Shown one piece after another: positions 14,082-23,136 of a stretch of 38,910 nucleotides of DNA. The position numbers and the translations under genes are program-made. Source of the stretch: Prevotella sp. Lineage in GTDB: Bacteria; Bacteroidota; Bacteroidia; Bacteroidales; Bacteroidaceae. The stretch spans positions 1 to 38,910 of the forward strand of contig JAFWSS010000239.1 of assembly GCA_017524385.1 (NCBI GenBank), given 5' to 3'. Below the pieces are notes generated by a model that was not told the DNA's origin, did not search any database, and saw only the letters and a list, made by a program, of their open reading frames with translations. Every line of letters begins with the position of its first letter. Position 1 is the first letter of the stretch.

Positions 14082-14549
14082 ATGGCATATATGTCGCAAG
14101 AAGGCTATGACAAACTGAAAGCCGAAATAAAAGAACTTGAAGAAGTGGAACGCCCAAAGGTGATTCGTCAGATACAGGAGGCACGTGAGAAAGGTGACCT
14201 CTCAGAGAATGCGGAATATGACGCAGCCAAGGAGGCACAGGGCAAACTGGAATCTCTCATCGCACGCAAGAAGATGGATTTGGCCAATGCCAAGATTCTC
14301 GACCAGTCGAAGATCAAGACCGATGTGGTGCAGATACTCTCTAAAGTGGATATCGAGGACCAGGCCACAGGCAAGCAATTCACCTACACCTTGGTGAGCG
14401 ACAGCGAGGTGAACCTTCGTGAGGGCAAGATATCTGTGAACACCCCTATAGCCCAGGGGCTGATTGGCAAGCGAGTAGGCGAGATAGCCGACATTGTGAC
14501 CCCTGTGGGACAGAAAAAGATGAAGATCCTCAACATCTCAGTAGGCTAA
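14082..14549 (+). CDS. greA: transcription elongation factor GreA
   Basis: 155 residues, normal for GreA (~158). It enters the RNA polymerase secondary channel and stimulates cleavage of backtracked RNA. The N-terminal coiled coil carries the acidic tip KGDLSENAEYDAAKEAQG with Asp39 and Glu42, equivalent to the catalytic D41/E44 of E. coli. The C-terminal FKBP-like domain ends with IGKRVGEIADIVTPVG. Very strong SD, own promoter, and a terminator-like hairpin in the leader. The stop codon overlaps the SD of the next gene, so the two are translationally coupled. Confidence 0.97.
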   Translation: MAYMSQEGYDKLKAEIKELEEVERPKVIRQIQEAREKGDLSENAEYDAAKEAQGKLESLIARKKMDLANAKILDQSKIKTDVVQILSKVDIEDQATGKQFTYTLVSDSEVNLREGKISVNTPIAQGLIGKRVGEIADIVTPVGQKKMKILNISVG

Positions 14550-14554
14550 GGAGG
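14548..14554 (+). promoter_or_regulatory. Shine-Dalgarno of the HIT gene overlapping the greA stop
   Basis: AAGGAGG shares its first two bases with the TAA of greA (14547-14549) and lies 8 nt before the ATG at 14563, so terminating ribosomes could re-initiate directly. Confidence 0.75.
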
Positions 14555-14562
14555 ACGGAAAG

Positions 14563-14964
14563 ATGGCAACATTGTTCACTAAGATCGCTTGCGGTGAGAT
14601 TCCGAGCTACAAATGTGCCGAGAACGAAGAGTTCTACGCTTTTCTCGACATCAATCCTTTGGTGAAAGGGCACACTTTGGTCATTCCCCGTCGTGAGGTG
14701 GATTACATTTTTGACATGGAAGACGACGAGATCGGCCGTTTCCAGATTTTCGCCAAGAAGGTGGCTCGCGCCATCAAGGCCGCTTTCCCCTGCATCAAGG
14801 TCGGTGAGGCCGTATTGGGCTTGGAAGTCAATCACGCCCATATCCATCTTGTTCCGATGCAGAGCGAAAAGGACTTGAATTTCTCTAACGAGAAGTTGAG
14901 CCTTCAGCCTTCAGAGATGAAGGAAATCGCGGACAAGATTCTCGCCGAGTTCAAAAAACTCTGA
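14563..14964 (+). CDS. HIT-family nucleotide hydrolase (HinT-like)
   Basis: 133 residues, single HIT domain. Family members hydrolyse nucleoside phosphoramidates and related AMP conjugates in the cytoplasm. Features: N-terminal FTKIACGEIPSYK, AFLDINPLVKGHTLVIPRR, and the active site NHAHIHLVPM with His91, His93 (nucleophile by family alignment) and His95. The usual bacterial length is ~110-130. It is coupled to greA by a 13-nt gap and its own strong SD. A strong terminator follows at 15012-15047, so greA-HIT form a two-gene operon. Confidence 0.93.
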   Translation: MATLFTKIACGEIPSYKCAENEEFYAFLDINPLVKGHTLVIPRREVDYIFDMEDDEIGRFQIFAKKVARAIKAAFPCIKVGEAVLGLEVNHAHIHLVPMQSEKDLNFSNEKLSLQPSEMKEIADKILAEFKKL

Positions 14965-15011
14965 CAGGTCTTTCAGGGTGTGCTGATGCCGCACCTTCAT
15001 TTGTAGATAAA

Positions 15012-15047
15012 AAAACGATTGGATGTCGCCATTCAGTCGTTTTTTTT
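15012..15047 (+). terminator. terminator of the greA-HIT operon
   Basis: A 14-bp stem AAAACGATTGGATG/CATTCAGTCGTTTT with two G-U wobbles and loop TCGC, followed by a run of Ts to 15047. The longest open frame of ruvB begins inside it, a further reason to start ruvB downstream. Confidence 0.88.
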
Positions 15048-15079
15048 CATGAATGAGGTATTGAAAAGAAAAAAATGTG

Positions 15080-15087
15080 TATTTTTG
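15080..15087 (+). promoter_or_regulatory. -7 box TATTTTTG of ruvB
   Basis: Matches TAnnTTTG; TTG at 15061-15063 is a possible -33. It predicts a start near 15094 and supports translation from the ATG at 15124. Confidence 0.6.
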
Positions 15088-15123
15088 CAATTTAGTACAT
15101 ATACAGCAGAAAAGAATACATCA

Positions 15124-16155
15124 ATGAGCTCAGATTTTGACATCAGAGAACAGAAATACGCCTCGAAAGACGATGATATCGAGAAAGCTCTTCGCCCCTT
15201 ACGTTTCGATGACTTCAACGGACAGGAAAAGGTTGTAGGCAATCTCCGTGTCTTTGTCGATGCCGCCAAATACCGTGGGGAGTCGCTCGACCATACCTTG
15301 CTGCACGGTCCTCCGGGCCTGGGCAAGACCACGCTTTCGAACATCATCGCCAATGAGCTTGGAGTAGGGTTCAAGGTGACCTCCGGTCCCGTGCTCGACA
15401 AGCCCGGTGACCTTGCAGGCATCCTCACCTCCTTGGAGAAGAACGACGTGCTGTTCATCGACGAGATCCACCGTCTTTCCCCCGTGGTGGAGGAATACCT
15501 CTATTCCGCCATGGAGGACTACCGCATAGACATCTTGATTGACAAAGGACCTTCCGCCCGCAGCATACAACTGGACCTGAATCCGTTCACGCTGATTGGC
15601 GCCACAACCCGCAGCGGTCTGCTTACGGCGCCTTTACGCGCCCGTTTCGGCATCAACATGCACTTGGAATATTACGATGCGTCGGTGCTGACACGGATTA
15701 TCCTTCGTTCGGCCTCGTTGCTTGATGTGCCTTGCGACCCTTCCGCCGCCAAAGAGATAGCCAGCCGCAGCCGTGGGACTCCACGTATCGCCAACGCCTT
15801 GTTACGTCGTGTTCGTGACTTCGCCCAGGTGAAAGGTTCGGGACGCATCGACATCAACATCGCCAAATATGCCTTGGAGGCACTCAATATCGACACATTC
15901 GGTCTTGACGAGATAGACAACAAGATCCTCACCACCATCATTGACAAGTTCAAGGGTGGTCCAGTTGGCCTGAGCACCATCGCCACCGCTGTTGGTGAGG
16001 ATGCGGGCACCATTGAGGAGGTGTATGAGCCGTTCCTGATCATGGAGGGCTTCATCAAGCGCACGCCCCGTGGTCGCGAGGTGACCGACCTGGCCTATAA
16101 CCATCTGGGCCGCAAACGTTCTGGCAGTGTTTATGCCCCTACGTTATTTGATTAA
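15124..16155 (+). CDS. ruvB: Holliday junction branch-migration ATPase RuvB
   Basis: 343 residues, the usual RuvB length. With RuvA it drives branch migration of Holliday junctions. Walker [11 protein letters not shown] (Lys68), Walker [10 protein letters not shown] (Asp113-Glu114), sensor/arginine-finger region [15 protein letters not shown], and the C-terminal winged helix ([20 protein letters not shown], then [12 protein letters not shown]). The chosen ATG gives the standard start ([17 protein letters not shown]); the frame's upstream 35 codons overlap a terminator and the promoter. It leads a run of plus-strand genes (flippase, S46 peptidase, GT4) with gaps of 28, 30 and 12 nt. Confidence 0.97.
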   Translation: MSSDFDIREQKYASKDDDIEKALRPLRFDDFNGQEKVVGNLRVFVDAAKYRGESLDHTLLHGPPGLGKTTLSNIIANELGVGFKVTSGPVLDKPGDLAGILTSLEKNDVLFIDEIHRLSPVVEEYLYSAMEDYRIDILIDKGPSARSIQLDLNPFTLIGATTRSGLLTAPLRARFGINMHLEYYDASVLTRIILRSASLLDVPCDPSAAKEIASRSRGTPRIANALLRRVRDFAQVKGSGRIDINIAKYALEALNIDTFGLDEIDNKILTTIIDKFKGGPVGLSTIATAVGEDAGTIEEVYEPFLIMEGFIKRTPRGREVTDLAYNHLGRKRSGSVYAPTLFD

Positions 16156-16183
16156 AAACAGGTTTTGATTATCACAAGAGACT

Positions 16184-17632
16184 ATGGCTAATCTGAAATC
16201 ATTGGCTAAAGACACAGCCATTTATGGCTTGAGCAGCATTGTCGGCCGTTTCATCAACTACCTGCTTGTTCCTGTTTACACTTTCTCCTTGCCAGCGGCT
16301 TCCGGTGGATATGGTGTCATCACGAATGTCTATGCGTGGACAGCCCTTGCCATGGTGCTGCTCACTTTCGGTATGGAGACCACTTTCTTCCGTTTCGCCA
16401 ACAAGGACGGGGAAGACCCCAAGAAGGTCTATAGTACCACGCTTATCATGGTCGGGGGACTGTCCGCCTTGTTTGTGGCCTTGGTTTTCGCCTTTATTCA
16501 TCCCATCTCGTCGTTCCTCGGCTATGCCGAGCACCCCTCATGGGTGTGGGCGATGGCGTTGACCGTTGGTGTGGATGCTTTCTCCTGCATCCCCTTCTCT
16601 TTCCTTCGCTACCAGAAAAGGCCCATCAAGTTCGCCACCCTCAAGTTGCTGAACATCCTCATCCTCATCGCGCTCAACATCCTTTATTTTGTGGGTTTCA
16701 AGGGTAAGAACCCAGGTTACACCTTCTACATCAACCTTGTGGCCTCCACTTTGCTCTTGCTGGCGCTGAGTAAGGAGGTGATGGGTATCCGCAGCGGTTT
16801 CGACGGCCAGCTGATGCGTAGGATGTTCTCCTACTCATGGCCCATCCTCGTTCTGGGCATTGCCGGCATCTTGAACCAGACCGCCGACAAAATCATCTTC
16901 CCCTTCGTGTATAGCGGAGAGGACGCCCATGCCCAACTCGGCATCTATGGTGGTGCCAGCAAGATTGCGATGATCATGGCCATGATAACCCAAGCCTTCC
17001 GCTATGCCTACGAGCCCATGGTGTTTGCTGGTGCCAAGGACCGTGATTCCAAGGAGCTCTATGCCAAGGCTATGAAATTCTTCTTGATTTTCACTTTGCT
17101 GGCTTATCTGCTGGTAATCGGTTATATCGGTTTGTTCAAGCACATCATCGCCCGTGATTACTGGGAAGGTCTGAAAGTGGTGCCTATCGTGATGGCGGCT
17201 GAGATCATGATGGGCGTGTATTTCAATCTGAGTTTCTGGTACAAGCTCATCGACAAGACCATCTGGGGTGCTATCTTCTCTGGCGTGGGTTGTCTTGCGT
17301 TGGTTCTGGTGAACGTGATCTTTGTGCCCAAGTATGGCTACATAGCTTGTGCTTGGGGTGGTTTCGCTGGTTATGGTGTAGCCATGCTCCTGTCGTATTT
17401 CGTGGGGCAGAAATACAACCCCGTGAACTATCCACTTCGTGAGATGCTTGCCTATCTGGTTTTGACAGCCGTGCTTTGCGTGCTGATGCATTATGTGAAT
17501 CGCTCGATGGGCGTGGTGTATGCCACCTTGGTCAACACCTTGGTTATCGGTGTGTTTGTGGTGTATATGGTAAAGAAAGACTTCCCGCTCAGCGACTTGC
17601 CTGTGGTGGGCAAATACTTCAAAAAGAAATAG
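16184..17632 (+). CDS. Wzx/PST-type polysaccharide flippase
   Basis: 482 residues with about 12-14 hydrophobic segments; oligosaccharide flippase (MATE/PST superfamily). Such proteins flip lipid-linked glycan units across the inner membrane. The N-terminus LAKDTAIYGLSSIVGRF and the early FSLPAASGGYGVITNVYAW stretch are typical, as is the lack of long soluble loops. It stands beside a GT4 glycosyltransferase and upstream of an envelope acyltransferase cluster on the other strand, which fits surface glycan export. The exact substrate cannot be read. ruvB lies 28 nt upstream, suggesting co-transcription. Confidence 0.88.
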   Translation: MANLKSLAKDTAIYGLSSIVGRFINYLLVPVYTFSLPAASGGYGVITNVYAWTALAMVLLTFGMETTFFRFANKDGEDPKKVYSTTLIMVGGLSALFVALVFAFIHPISSFLGYAEHPSWVWAMALTVGVDAFSCIPFSFLRYQKRPIKFATLKLLNILILIALNILYFVGFKGKNPGYTFYINLVASTLLLLALSKEVMGIRSGFDGQLMRRMFSYSWPILVLGIAGILNQTADKIIFPFVYSGEDAHAQLGIYGGASKIAMIMAMITQAFRYAYEPMVFAGAKDRDSKELYAKAMKFFLIFTLLAYLLVIGYIGLFKHIIARDYWEGLKVVPIVMAAEIMMGVYFNLSFWYKLIDKTIWGAIFSGVGCLALVLVNVIFVPKYGYIACAWGGFAGYGVAMLLSYFVGQKYNPVNYPLREMLAYLVLTAVLCVLMHYVNRSMGVVYATLVNTLVIGVFVVYMVKKDFPLSDLPVVGKYFKKK

Positions 17633-17662
17633 AAACAATTAAAGATAAGATTCGAAACGATT

Positions 17663-19774
17663 ATGAGAAAATTCTTGATGTCCATCGTCATGATGGCTTT
17701 TTTCGGTTTAGCCAAGGCGGATGAGGGTATGTGGATGATCTGCAACATCTCCGCTCGTACCGACAGTGTGTTACAGTCTTTGGGCTTGGAGCTCACCCCC
17801 GAGCAGATTTACAGCGACGGGCAGCCTTCGCTCAACAATGCCATTGTGATGTTTGGCGGTTATTGTTCGGGTGTGGTGGTCAGCCCTAACGGTTTAGTGT
17901 TCACCAACCACCATTGCGGTTACGGCACCATTCAGACTCATTCCACCACCAAGCATGACTACCTGAAGTATGGTTTCTACGCCAAGAAACAGAAGGATGA
18001 GATACCCACCCCCGACCTTTACGTCTCCTTCCACATCCGCACCGTGGATGTCACCGACCGACTGCTGTCGGTTGTCACTGACGATATGGATGAGCGTACT
18101 CGCTCCGCGAAGATAGACGATGAGGCAGACAAGCTCACCGAGGCGTTGAAGGACAGCGTGAACGGCATCTATGCCCAGGTGGTTCCTTATTACCGTGGTT
18201 GCAAGTACTACATGTCGGTCTATCAGCGGTTTGATGACGTCCGTCTGGTTTGCGCTCCACCCGAGAGTTTGGGCAAGTTCGGTGGTGACACCGACAACTG
18301 GGTATGGCCCCGCCAGACCTGCGACTTCAGTGTGTTCCGCATCTATGCCAACCGCAACAACCTTCCTGCCGAGTATTCAGAGGACAACGTGCCTTACCGT
18401 CCGATGAGCTACGCCCATGTATCGACCGAAGGCTACAAGGAAGGCAGTTTTTGCATGACTTTTGGCTATCCGGGCAGCACAAACCGCTATATGAGTTCCT
18501 ACGGCATCGTGAACATGATGGACAATGAGAACACTCCCCGCGCACAGGTTCGTGGCGTGAAGCAGGACATCTGGCGCGAGGCCATGAACGCAGACGATGC
18601 CATCCGCATCAAGTACTCCTCTAAGTACGCCCAGAGTTCCAACTACTGGAAAAACGCCATCGGCATGAACGAGTCCATCGAGCGTTTCGGTGTGCTTGAT
18701 GATAAGCGCGCCTTCGAACGCGAAATCAATGAGTGGATCATGAGCGACACCGTGGCTCATGCCCAGTATATAGGTGTGCTCGATTCCCTGAAAGCAGAAT
18801 ACGCCGCCGCTTCCGAGAGCAACTTGATGATGACCTTGTTTGAGGAGACCTTGACGGGCAGTGACTTGCTGATGCTCTCCTTCCAAGGCCTGATGTCGGT
18901 GTTCAATGGTGGCAAGGTGGAAGACTTCCACAAGCAGGCCAAGGAGACCTACAAGGACATTGACTTCGACCTCGACCGTCGTACGCTTGCCGCCTTGCTC
19001 CGCAACTATAAGGAGAAGGTGCCCAGCGAGGATTACCTGATGTCGTTCTACACCACCATCAATGACCAGTTCGGCGGCGACTACGACGCTTACCTGAAAG
19101 ATGTTTACAGCCGTTCGTCATACACCAAACCCGATGTCATCGCCAAGGTGGAGAAACTGTCAGAGCTTTCTGAAGACCCATTGACACAGCTCTCTTACGG
19201 TGTGCTTGGCACTTTGTTCAAGTTGCGCGGCTCTTTCGACAACAACATCGACGTCTATGAGCGTCGGCTGGAGCAGGCCATGCGTGAGATGAACAAAGAC
19301 AAGGAATACTATCCCGACGCCAATTTCACCCTTCGTATGAGTTACGGCATTGTCGAGGGGTACTCGCCCGTGAAGGACCTTGTCTATAACTACTACACCA
19401 AGTCATCGTCGTTGTTGGAGAAGAATGTGAAGTATCCCGACAACCTTGACTATACCCTGATTCCCTCCGTGAAGAAATGGCTGGCGAAGGAGAAGTTCGG
19501 CAATCGCTATATCGACCGTACCACGGGCGACATGCACCTTTGCTTCCTGACCAACAATGACATCACCGGTGGCAACTCCGGCAGTGGCATGTTCGACGGC
19601 AAGGGCCGTTTGATCGGTCTGGCCTTCGACGGCAATTACGAGGCCCTGAGCAGTGACATCATGTTCAACAACAGCCTCACCCGTTGCATCGGTGTGGACA
19701 TCCGCTATGTGCTGTCAGTGATTGAGAGTTACAGCAAGGGCAAGCGCATTATGAACGAGCTCACAATAGAATAG
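17663..19774 (+). CDS. S46-family dipeptidyl-peptidase (DPP7/DPP11 type)
   Basis: 703 residues, normal for S46 (~700-720). Signal peptide ~1-19 (ending GLAKA), so periplasmic. The chymotrypsin-like triad is complete: His84 in TNHHCGYG, Asp221 in RQTCDFSVFR, Ser641 in GGNSGSGMF. These enzymes release dipeptides from oligopeptides, feeding amino-acid fermentation. Specificity depends on the residue 18 after the catalytic Ser (as I recall, Arg in DPP11 and Gly in DPP7); here it is Tyr659 (FDGNYEA), so neither can be assigned. The residue after Ser641 is Gly where Pro is common. The following GT4 gene starts 12 nt later. Confidence 0.93.
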   Translation: MRKFLMSIVMMAFFGLAKADEGMWMICNISARTDSVLQSLGLELTPEQIYSDGQPSLNNAIVMFGGYCSGVVVSPNGLVFTNHHCGYGTIQTHSTTKHDYLKYGFYAKKQKDEIPTPDLYVSFHIRTVDVTDRLLSVVTDDMDERTRSAKIDDEADKLTEALKDSVNGIYAQVVPYYRGCKYYMSVYQRFDDVRLVCAPPESLGKFGGDTDNWVWPRQTCDFSVFRIYANRNNLPAEYSEDNVPYRPMSYAHVSTEGYKEGSFCMTFGYPGSTNRYMSSYGIVNMMDNENTPRAQVRGVKQDIWREAMNADDAIRIKYSSKYAQSSNYWKNAIGMNESIERFGVLDDKRAFEREINEWIMSDTVAHAQYIGVLDSLKAEYAAASESNLMMTLFEETLTGSDLLMLSFQGLMSVFNGGKVEDFHKQAKETYKDIDFDLDRRTLAALLRNYKEKVPSEDYLMSFYTTINDQFGGDYDAYLKDVYSRSSYTKPDVIAKVEKLSELSEDPLTQLSYGVLGTLFKLRGSFDNNIDVYERRLEQAMREMNKDKEYYPDANFTLRMSYGIVEGYSPVKDLVYNYYTKSSSLLEKNVKYPDNLDYTLIPSVKKWLAKEKFGNRYIDRTTGDMHLCFLTNNDITGGNSGSGMFDGKGRLIGLAFDGNYEALSSDIMFNNSLTRCIGVDIRYVLSVIESYSKGKRIMNELTIE

Positions 19775-19786
19775 CCTATTCCCTTT

Positions 19787-20929
19787 ATGCGCATAGGATA
19801 CGATGCCAAACGGTTGTTTTGCAACTTCACAGGTTTAGGCAACTACAGTCGCAACAATATAGCCGCTCTCAGGGAACTGTTCCCTGGGAACGACTATGTG
19901 TTGTTTACGCCCAAGGTGCGTGTCAACGATGTCACACGTCCGTTCTTGGACATGGAAGGTGTGGAGGTGAAGACCCCCGAGACCTTGGTGAAGGGCGGTT
20001 TTTGGCGCACTTGCATGTTGTCGGGTTTGTTGGCGAAAGAACATATCGATGTCTTTCATGGCCTGAGTCATGAGTTGCCGTTCGGCATCGACCGTTCAGG
20101 TGTGGCTTCAGTGGTGACCATCCACGATGTGGCGTTCAAGACTTTTCCCCAGATGTACCATTGGCACGACCGCCAGATTTATGACCTCAAGATGCGCTAC
20201 GCCTGCCGCCATGCCGACCGTATAGTCGCCATCAGCGAAAGCACCAAACATGATGTGATGCGTTTTTACGGTGTGGAGGAAAGCAAGATAGATGTGGTCT
20301 ATCAACCTGTTCAAGACATTTACTACACCCCCATGAGCCGTGATGAGGCTCAAACCTTGGTGCAGGCTTTTGCACCCGGTCTGCCCCATGAGTTCATGCT
20401 TTATGTGGGTTCGGTGAACAGTCGCAAGAACCTGCTTGGCATTGTCAAGGCGATGGAACGGATACCAGTAGAGTCGCGCTTGCCCCTTGTGATAGTGGGC
20501 AACGGCCGTGAATATAAGCTACAGGTAGAGCAATTTATCGCTGAGCATGGCATGGAAAAGTATTTCTTCTGGTTAAGCAACCTGAAAGACAATCACCAGC
20601 TTCAAGCACTCTACACACTTGCTTTAGTTTTTCTGTACCCTTCCTTTTATGAAGGTTTCGGTCTTCCAGTGGTGGAGGCATTGCTGAGTGGCTGTCCTGT
20701 GGTGACGAGCAATATTTCGTCTTTGCCCGAAGCTGGTGGTGACGCGTCTGCGCTTGTGAATCCAGGCAGTGATGAAGAAATAGCTGATGCCATTAAGGGT
20801 ATGCTTTCGTTAAGTGACGAAGAACGAAAGAGCAAGGTCTCAGCGGGTAGGGATTATGCAGAGCGTATGTTTCGTCCAGATGCCATAGCGCGCCAGTTGA
20901 TGGATGTCTATCAACGGGCAAAACAATAA
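19787..20929 (+). CDS. glycosyltransferase family 4
   Basis: 380 residues, GT-B fold, GT4. N-terminal acceptor domain (MRIGYDAKRLFCNFTGLGNY), then the nucleotide-sugar domain with LYVGSVNSRKNL (~205) and the hallmark YPSFYEGFGLPVVEAL (~285-299), where the E-x7-E pair is intact. It probably adds mannose or another hexose to a surface glycan, consistent with the flippase two genes upstream. Last gene of the ruvB-led run; only a minus-strand terminator follows it. Confidence 0.92.
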   Translation: MRIGYDAKRLFCNFTGLGNYSRNNIAALRELFPGNDYVLFTPKVRVNDVTRPFLDMEGVEVKTPETLVKGGFWRTCMLSGLLAKEHIDVFHGLSHELPFGIDRSGVASVVTIHDVAFKTFPQMYHWHDRQIYDLKMRYACRHADRIVAISESTKHDVMRFYGVEESKIDVVYQPVQDIYYTPMSRDEAQTLVQAFAPGLPHEFMLYVGSVNSRKNLLGIVKAMERIPVESRLPLVIVGNGREYKLQVEQFIAEHGMEKYFFWLSNLKDNHQLQALYTLALVFLYPSFYEGFGLPVVEALLSGCPVVTSNISSLPEAGGDASALVNPGSDEEIADAIKGMLSLSDEERKSKVSAGRDYAERMFRPDAIARQLMDVYQRAKQ

Positions 20930-20930
20930 A

Positions 20931-20953
20931 CCCGCCCATGAAGGGCGGGCATA
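20931..20953 (-). terminator. terminator of the minus-strand envelope operon
   Basis: Stem GCCCGCC-CTTCAT-GGGCGGG (complement of 20931-20950), followed on the minus strand by TTTATTGTTTT. It lies between the convergent GT4 and acyltransferase genes; the plus strand lacks a T run. Confidence 0.7.
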
Positions 20954-20980
20954 CCATATCAACACAAAGCGACGATTATC

Positions 20981-21916
20981 CTAATCGTCTTTATCTTCCT
21001 TATCGTTTTTTGCCTGTTTCTGGCGTTCCTCCCATTCTTCCTTGGTACGTTTCCACCTTTTGTGCGACCAAAGCCAAAGGTGGGGCTCACGTCGGATGTC
21101 CTCTTCCAATAGCTTGCTGTAAATGTCGGTGAGTTGGTAGTCGGGATAGTCTTTGGGGTTGTGTGTGATTTTGATGAGCTCGCAGTTGTAGTACCCTCGT
21201 TTTGGTCTTGACATGCGTCCGTAATAGACGATTCCGTTGAGCTTTTTCGCCATCTGCTCCGTACCGATGAATGTGGCCGTGTCGCGTCCGAGGAACTTGG
21301 TGAAATAGTGTATGCTGTTCCACTTGGGCAACTGATCACTGATGCATCCGATTACCACTTTCTTGAACTCTGTCCTCATCTGGATGCACCGTCTGAGGGT
21401 CTTTTTCATAGCGATGCTTTCCCCTCCGTACTGTTCTCTCAGGTGGAGGAAGATACGGTCGGTCACCTTGTTGTAGAGTGGGTGGTAAATTTGCGAGATA
21501 TGGCGGTCGGGCGACCAGTAGGGCATGGATGCGATCCATTCCCAGTCGCAGTAATGGGCGAGATATAGGAACATGATGACTTTTCCCTCAGCATACCCGG
21601 GGTCAGCCTCTTCGAGATTGGTGAATGTCATCCTTCGCATCATTTCCTCCTTGGACATGGAGAACGTCTTGATGTTCTCCACAATGTAGTCGCAGAAGAA
21701 ATGATAGAACTTGCGTTCAATTTCCTTCAGCTCTTTGTCAGTTTTTTCGGGGAAGGACCCCTTGAGGTTTTCCCTCACGACCTTCTTCCTGTATCCGATC
21801 AAGTGGTAAATCAGGGGGTAGAGAAGGTAGTCGGAAAAGAAATAGTGGACACTCAGGGGCATGAGTGAAACGAGCCAGAAGAAGCCGTAGGTGATTTTAT
21901 AGAGGATATCTTGCAT
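20981..21916 (-). CDS. LpxL/HtrB-like lipid A acyltransferase
   Basis: 311 residues. N-terminal membrane segment (ITYGFFWLVSLMPLSVHYFF) and the LPLAT active-site motif H-x4-E in AHYCDWEW (His121, Glu126). Members of the lysophospholipid acyltransferase superfamily of this size add secondary acyl chains to lipid A at the inner membrane. The C-terminus is very basic then acidic (RWKRTKEEWEERQKQAKND). It is the last gene of a minus-strand operon with GT9 and DUF4254 genes, fitting lipopolysaccharide assembly. The chain length it transfers cannot be inferred. Confidence 0.9.
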   Translation of the reverse strand: MQDILYKITYGFFWLVSLMPLSVHYFFSDYLLYPLIYHLIGYRKKVVRENLKGSFPEKTDKELKEIERKFYHFFCDYIVENIKTFSMSKEEMMRRMTFTNLEEADPGYAEGKVIMFLYLAHYCDWEWIASMPYWSPDRHISQIYHPLYNKVTDRIFLHLREQYGGESIAMKKTLRRCIQMRTEFKKVVIGCISDQLPKWNSIHYFTKFLGRDTATFIGTEQMAKKLNGIVYYGRMSRPKRGYYNCELIKITHNPKDYPDYQLTDIYSKLLEEDIRREPHLWLWSHKRWKRTKEEWEERQKQAKNDKEDKDD

Positions 21917-22010
21917 TGATCCTTTCGAATTGTTTTTTATGTTGATATCTGGCGAAGCCGATTCTGAACATGAGAGATGGCGGTTCAGTCCCTTTGTGTT
22001 TTTTGTCGGT

Positions 22011-23096
22011 TCATTGTCCTTCTGTGTTGAAAATGCGGTCGTCGGCCACAGAGTCAGCCATCAGTTTGTCTTCCATGCCGAGGATGCGGTAGATGTGGCG
22101 CAGGATTTTCTCCTTGGGCATATATGACAGACAACGGTAGTCGCCGAACTTGCACTCCTTCTTCCCGTAGATGGAGCATGGACGGCATCTCAGGTCGAGT
22201 TGCACGATGGATGAGGGTTTCTGTCTCCATCCGAGGAATCCCGCCTTGGGATGCGTTGCTCCCCACACCGAGACGACCGGCACATCAACCATTGACGCGA
22301 GGTGCATGTTGGCCGAGTCCATCGACACCATGCAGTCGAGTTCCGACATCAGCAGGATCTCGTTGTGTAGTCCTCCCATCTTGCCTACCGTGTTCATCAC
22401 GCCCTTGCCTTCCCATTTGGAGAGCGTCTCATTCTCCTTGTCGCCTGCACCGAAAAGGAAAACCCTACACCCGCGTTCAGCAAGTATTTTCGCCACGAGG
22501 CTCATTCTGTCGAGCGGGAAAATCTTTCCCTCGTGTGCCGCGAAAGGCGCGATGCCCACCCATCGCTCGCCCACCGCCTTCTTCCCCACAATGCTGTCGA
22601 TGGCTTGGTAGTCGGTGGTGCTTTTGTCGAATGCGCTGATGAAATCGGGAATGATGTTGAGCCCGAGTTTACGGAACACATCGAGGTAGCGTTCCACAGT
22701 GGGTTGTAGCTGCCGTCCAGTGTTTCCATGTCCGATGAGAGCGTGCTTGCTGCCACGTCCCTTATGAATGACCTTGACTTTGACTCCGGAAAGGCGGAAA
22801 CGCCATGTGAGGTATATGGTTCTCAGCACGTCGTGCAGGTCAGCCACGGCATCGAAATTCAGCGGTTTGAGCTCATTGTAGAGTTTTGCTAACCCTTTCA
22901 CTCCTTTGTAGTCGTTCACGTTGATGCCCTTGACCGAAACGTTGTCAGGCATCCAGTCGAAGAACGTTTTGCATCGTTGTGCTGTGAGCACCGTGATGTT
23001 CAAGTCGGGATACTGTCGTGCCATAGAGTCGATGATAGGCACGGTCATAGCCACGTCGCCTATGGAAGAAAGGCGCATAACGAGCAGTTTGTTCAT
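22011..23096 (-). CDS. glycosyltransferase family 9 (heptosyltransferase-like)
   Basis: 361 residues, GT9 (WaaC/WaaF-like). The N-terminus LLVMRLSSIGDVAMTVP is the family signature; the C-terminal domain has SMDSANMHLASMVDVPVVSVWGATHP, here read as SMDSANMHLAS then PVVSVWGATHP, which binds the ADP-sugar. A Cys-rich tail (LRCRPCSIYGKKECKFGD) precedes the last 40 residues, as in many Bacteroidales GT9 proteins. Probably builds the inner core of lipopolysaccharide. It is 40 nt downstream of the DUF4254 gene and 94 nt upstream of the acyltransferase. Confidence 0.92.
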   Translation of the reverse strand: MNKLLVMRLSSIGDVAMTVPIIDSMARQYPDLNITVLTAQRCKTFFDWMPDNVSVKGINVNDYKGVKGLAKLYNELKPLNFDAVADLHDVLRTIYLTWRFRLSGVKVKVIHKGRGSKHALIGHGNTGRQLQPTVERYLDVFRKLGLNIIPDFISAFDKSTTDYQAIDSIVGKKAVGERWVGIAPFAAHEGKIFPLDRMSLVAKILAERGCRVFLFGAGDKENETLSKWEGKGVMNTVGKMGGLHNEILLMSELDCMVSMDSANMHLASMVDVPVVSVWGATHPKAGFLGWRQKPSSIVQLDLRCRPCSIYGKKECKFGDYRCLSYMPKEKILRHIYRILGMEDKLMADSVADDRIFNTEGQ

Positions 23097-23136
23097 AACG
23101 GAGTGCTGGGTTGAATGGGTTTGTGGGTCGAGATGT

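Noticed and set aside
15019-15123. Longer N-terminus for ruvB
   Set aside because: It overlaps the greA-HIT terminator and the ruvB -7 box; RuvB normally begins at the chosen Met.
16835-17638. 267-codon minus-strand frame
   Set aside because: Antisense to the flippase, unnaturally His-rich.
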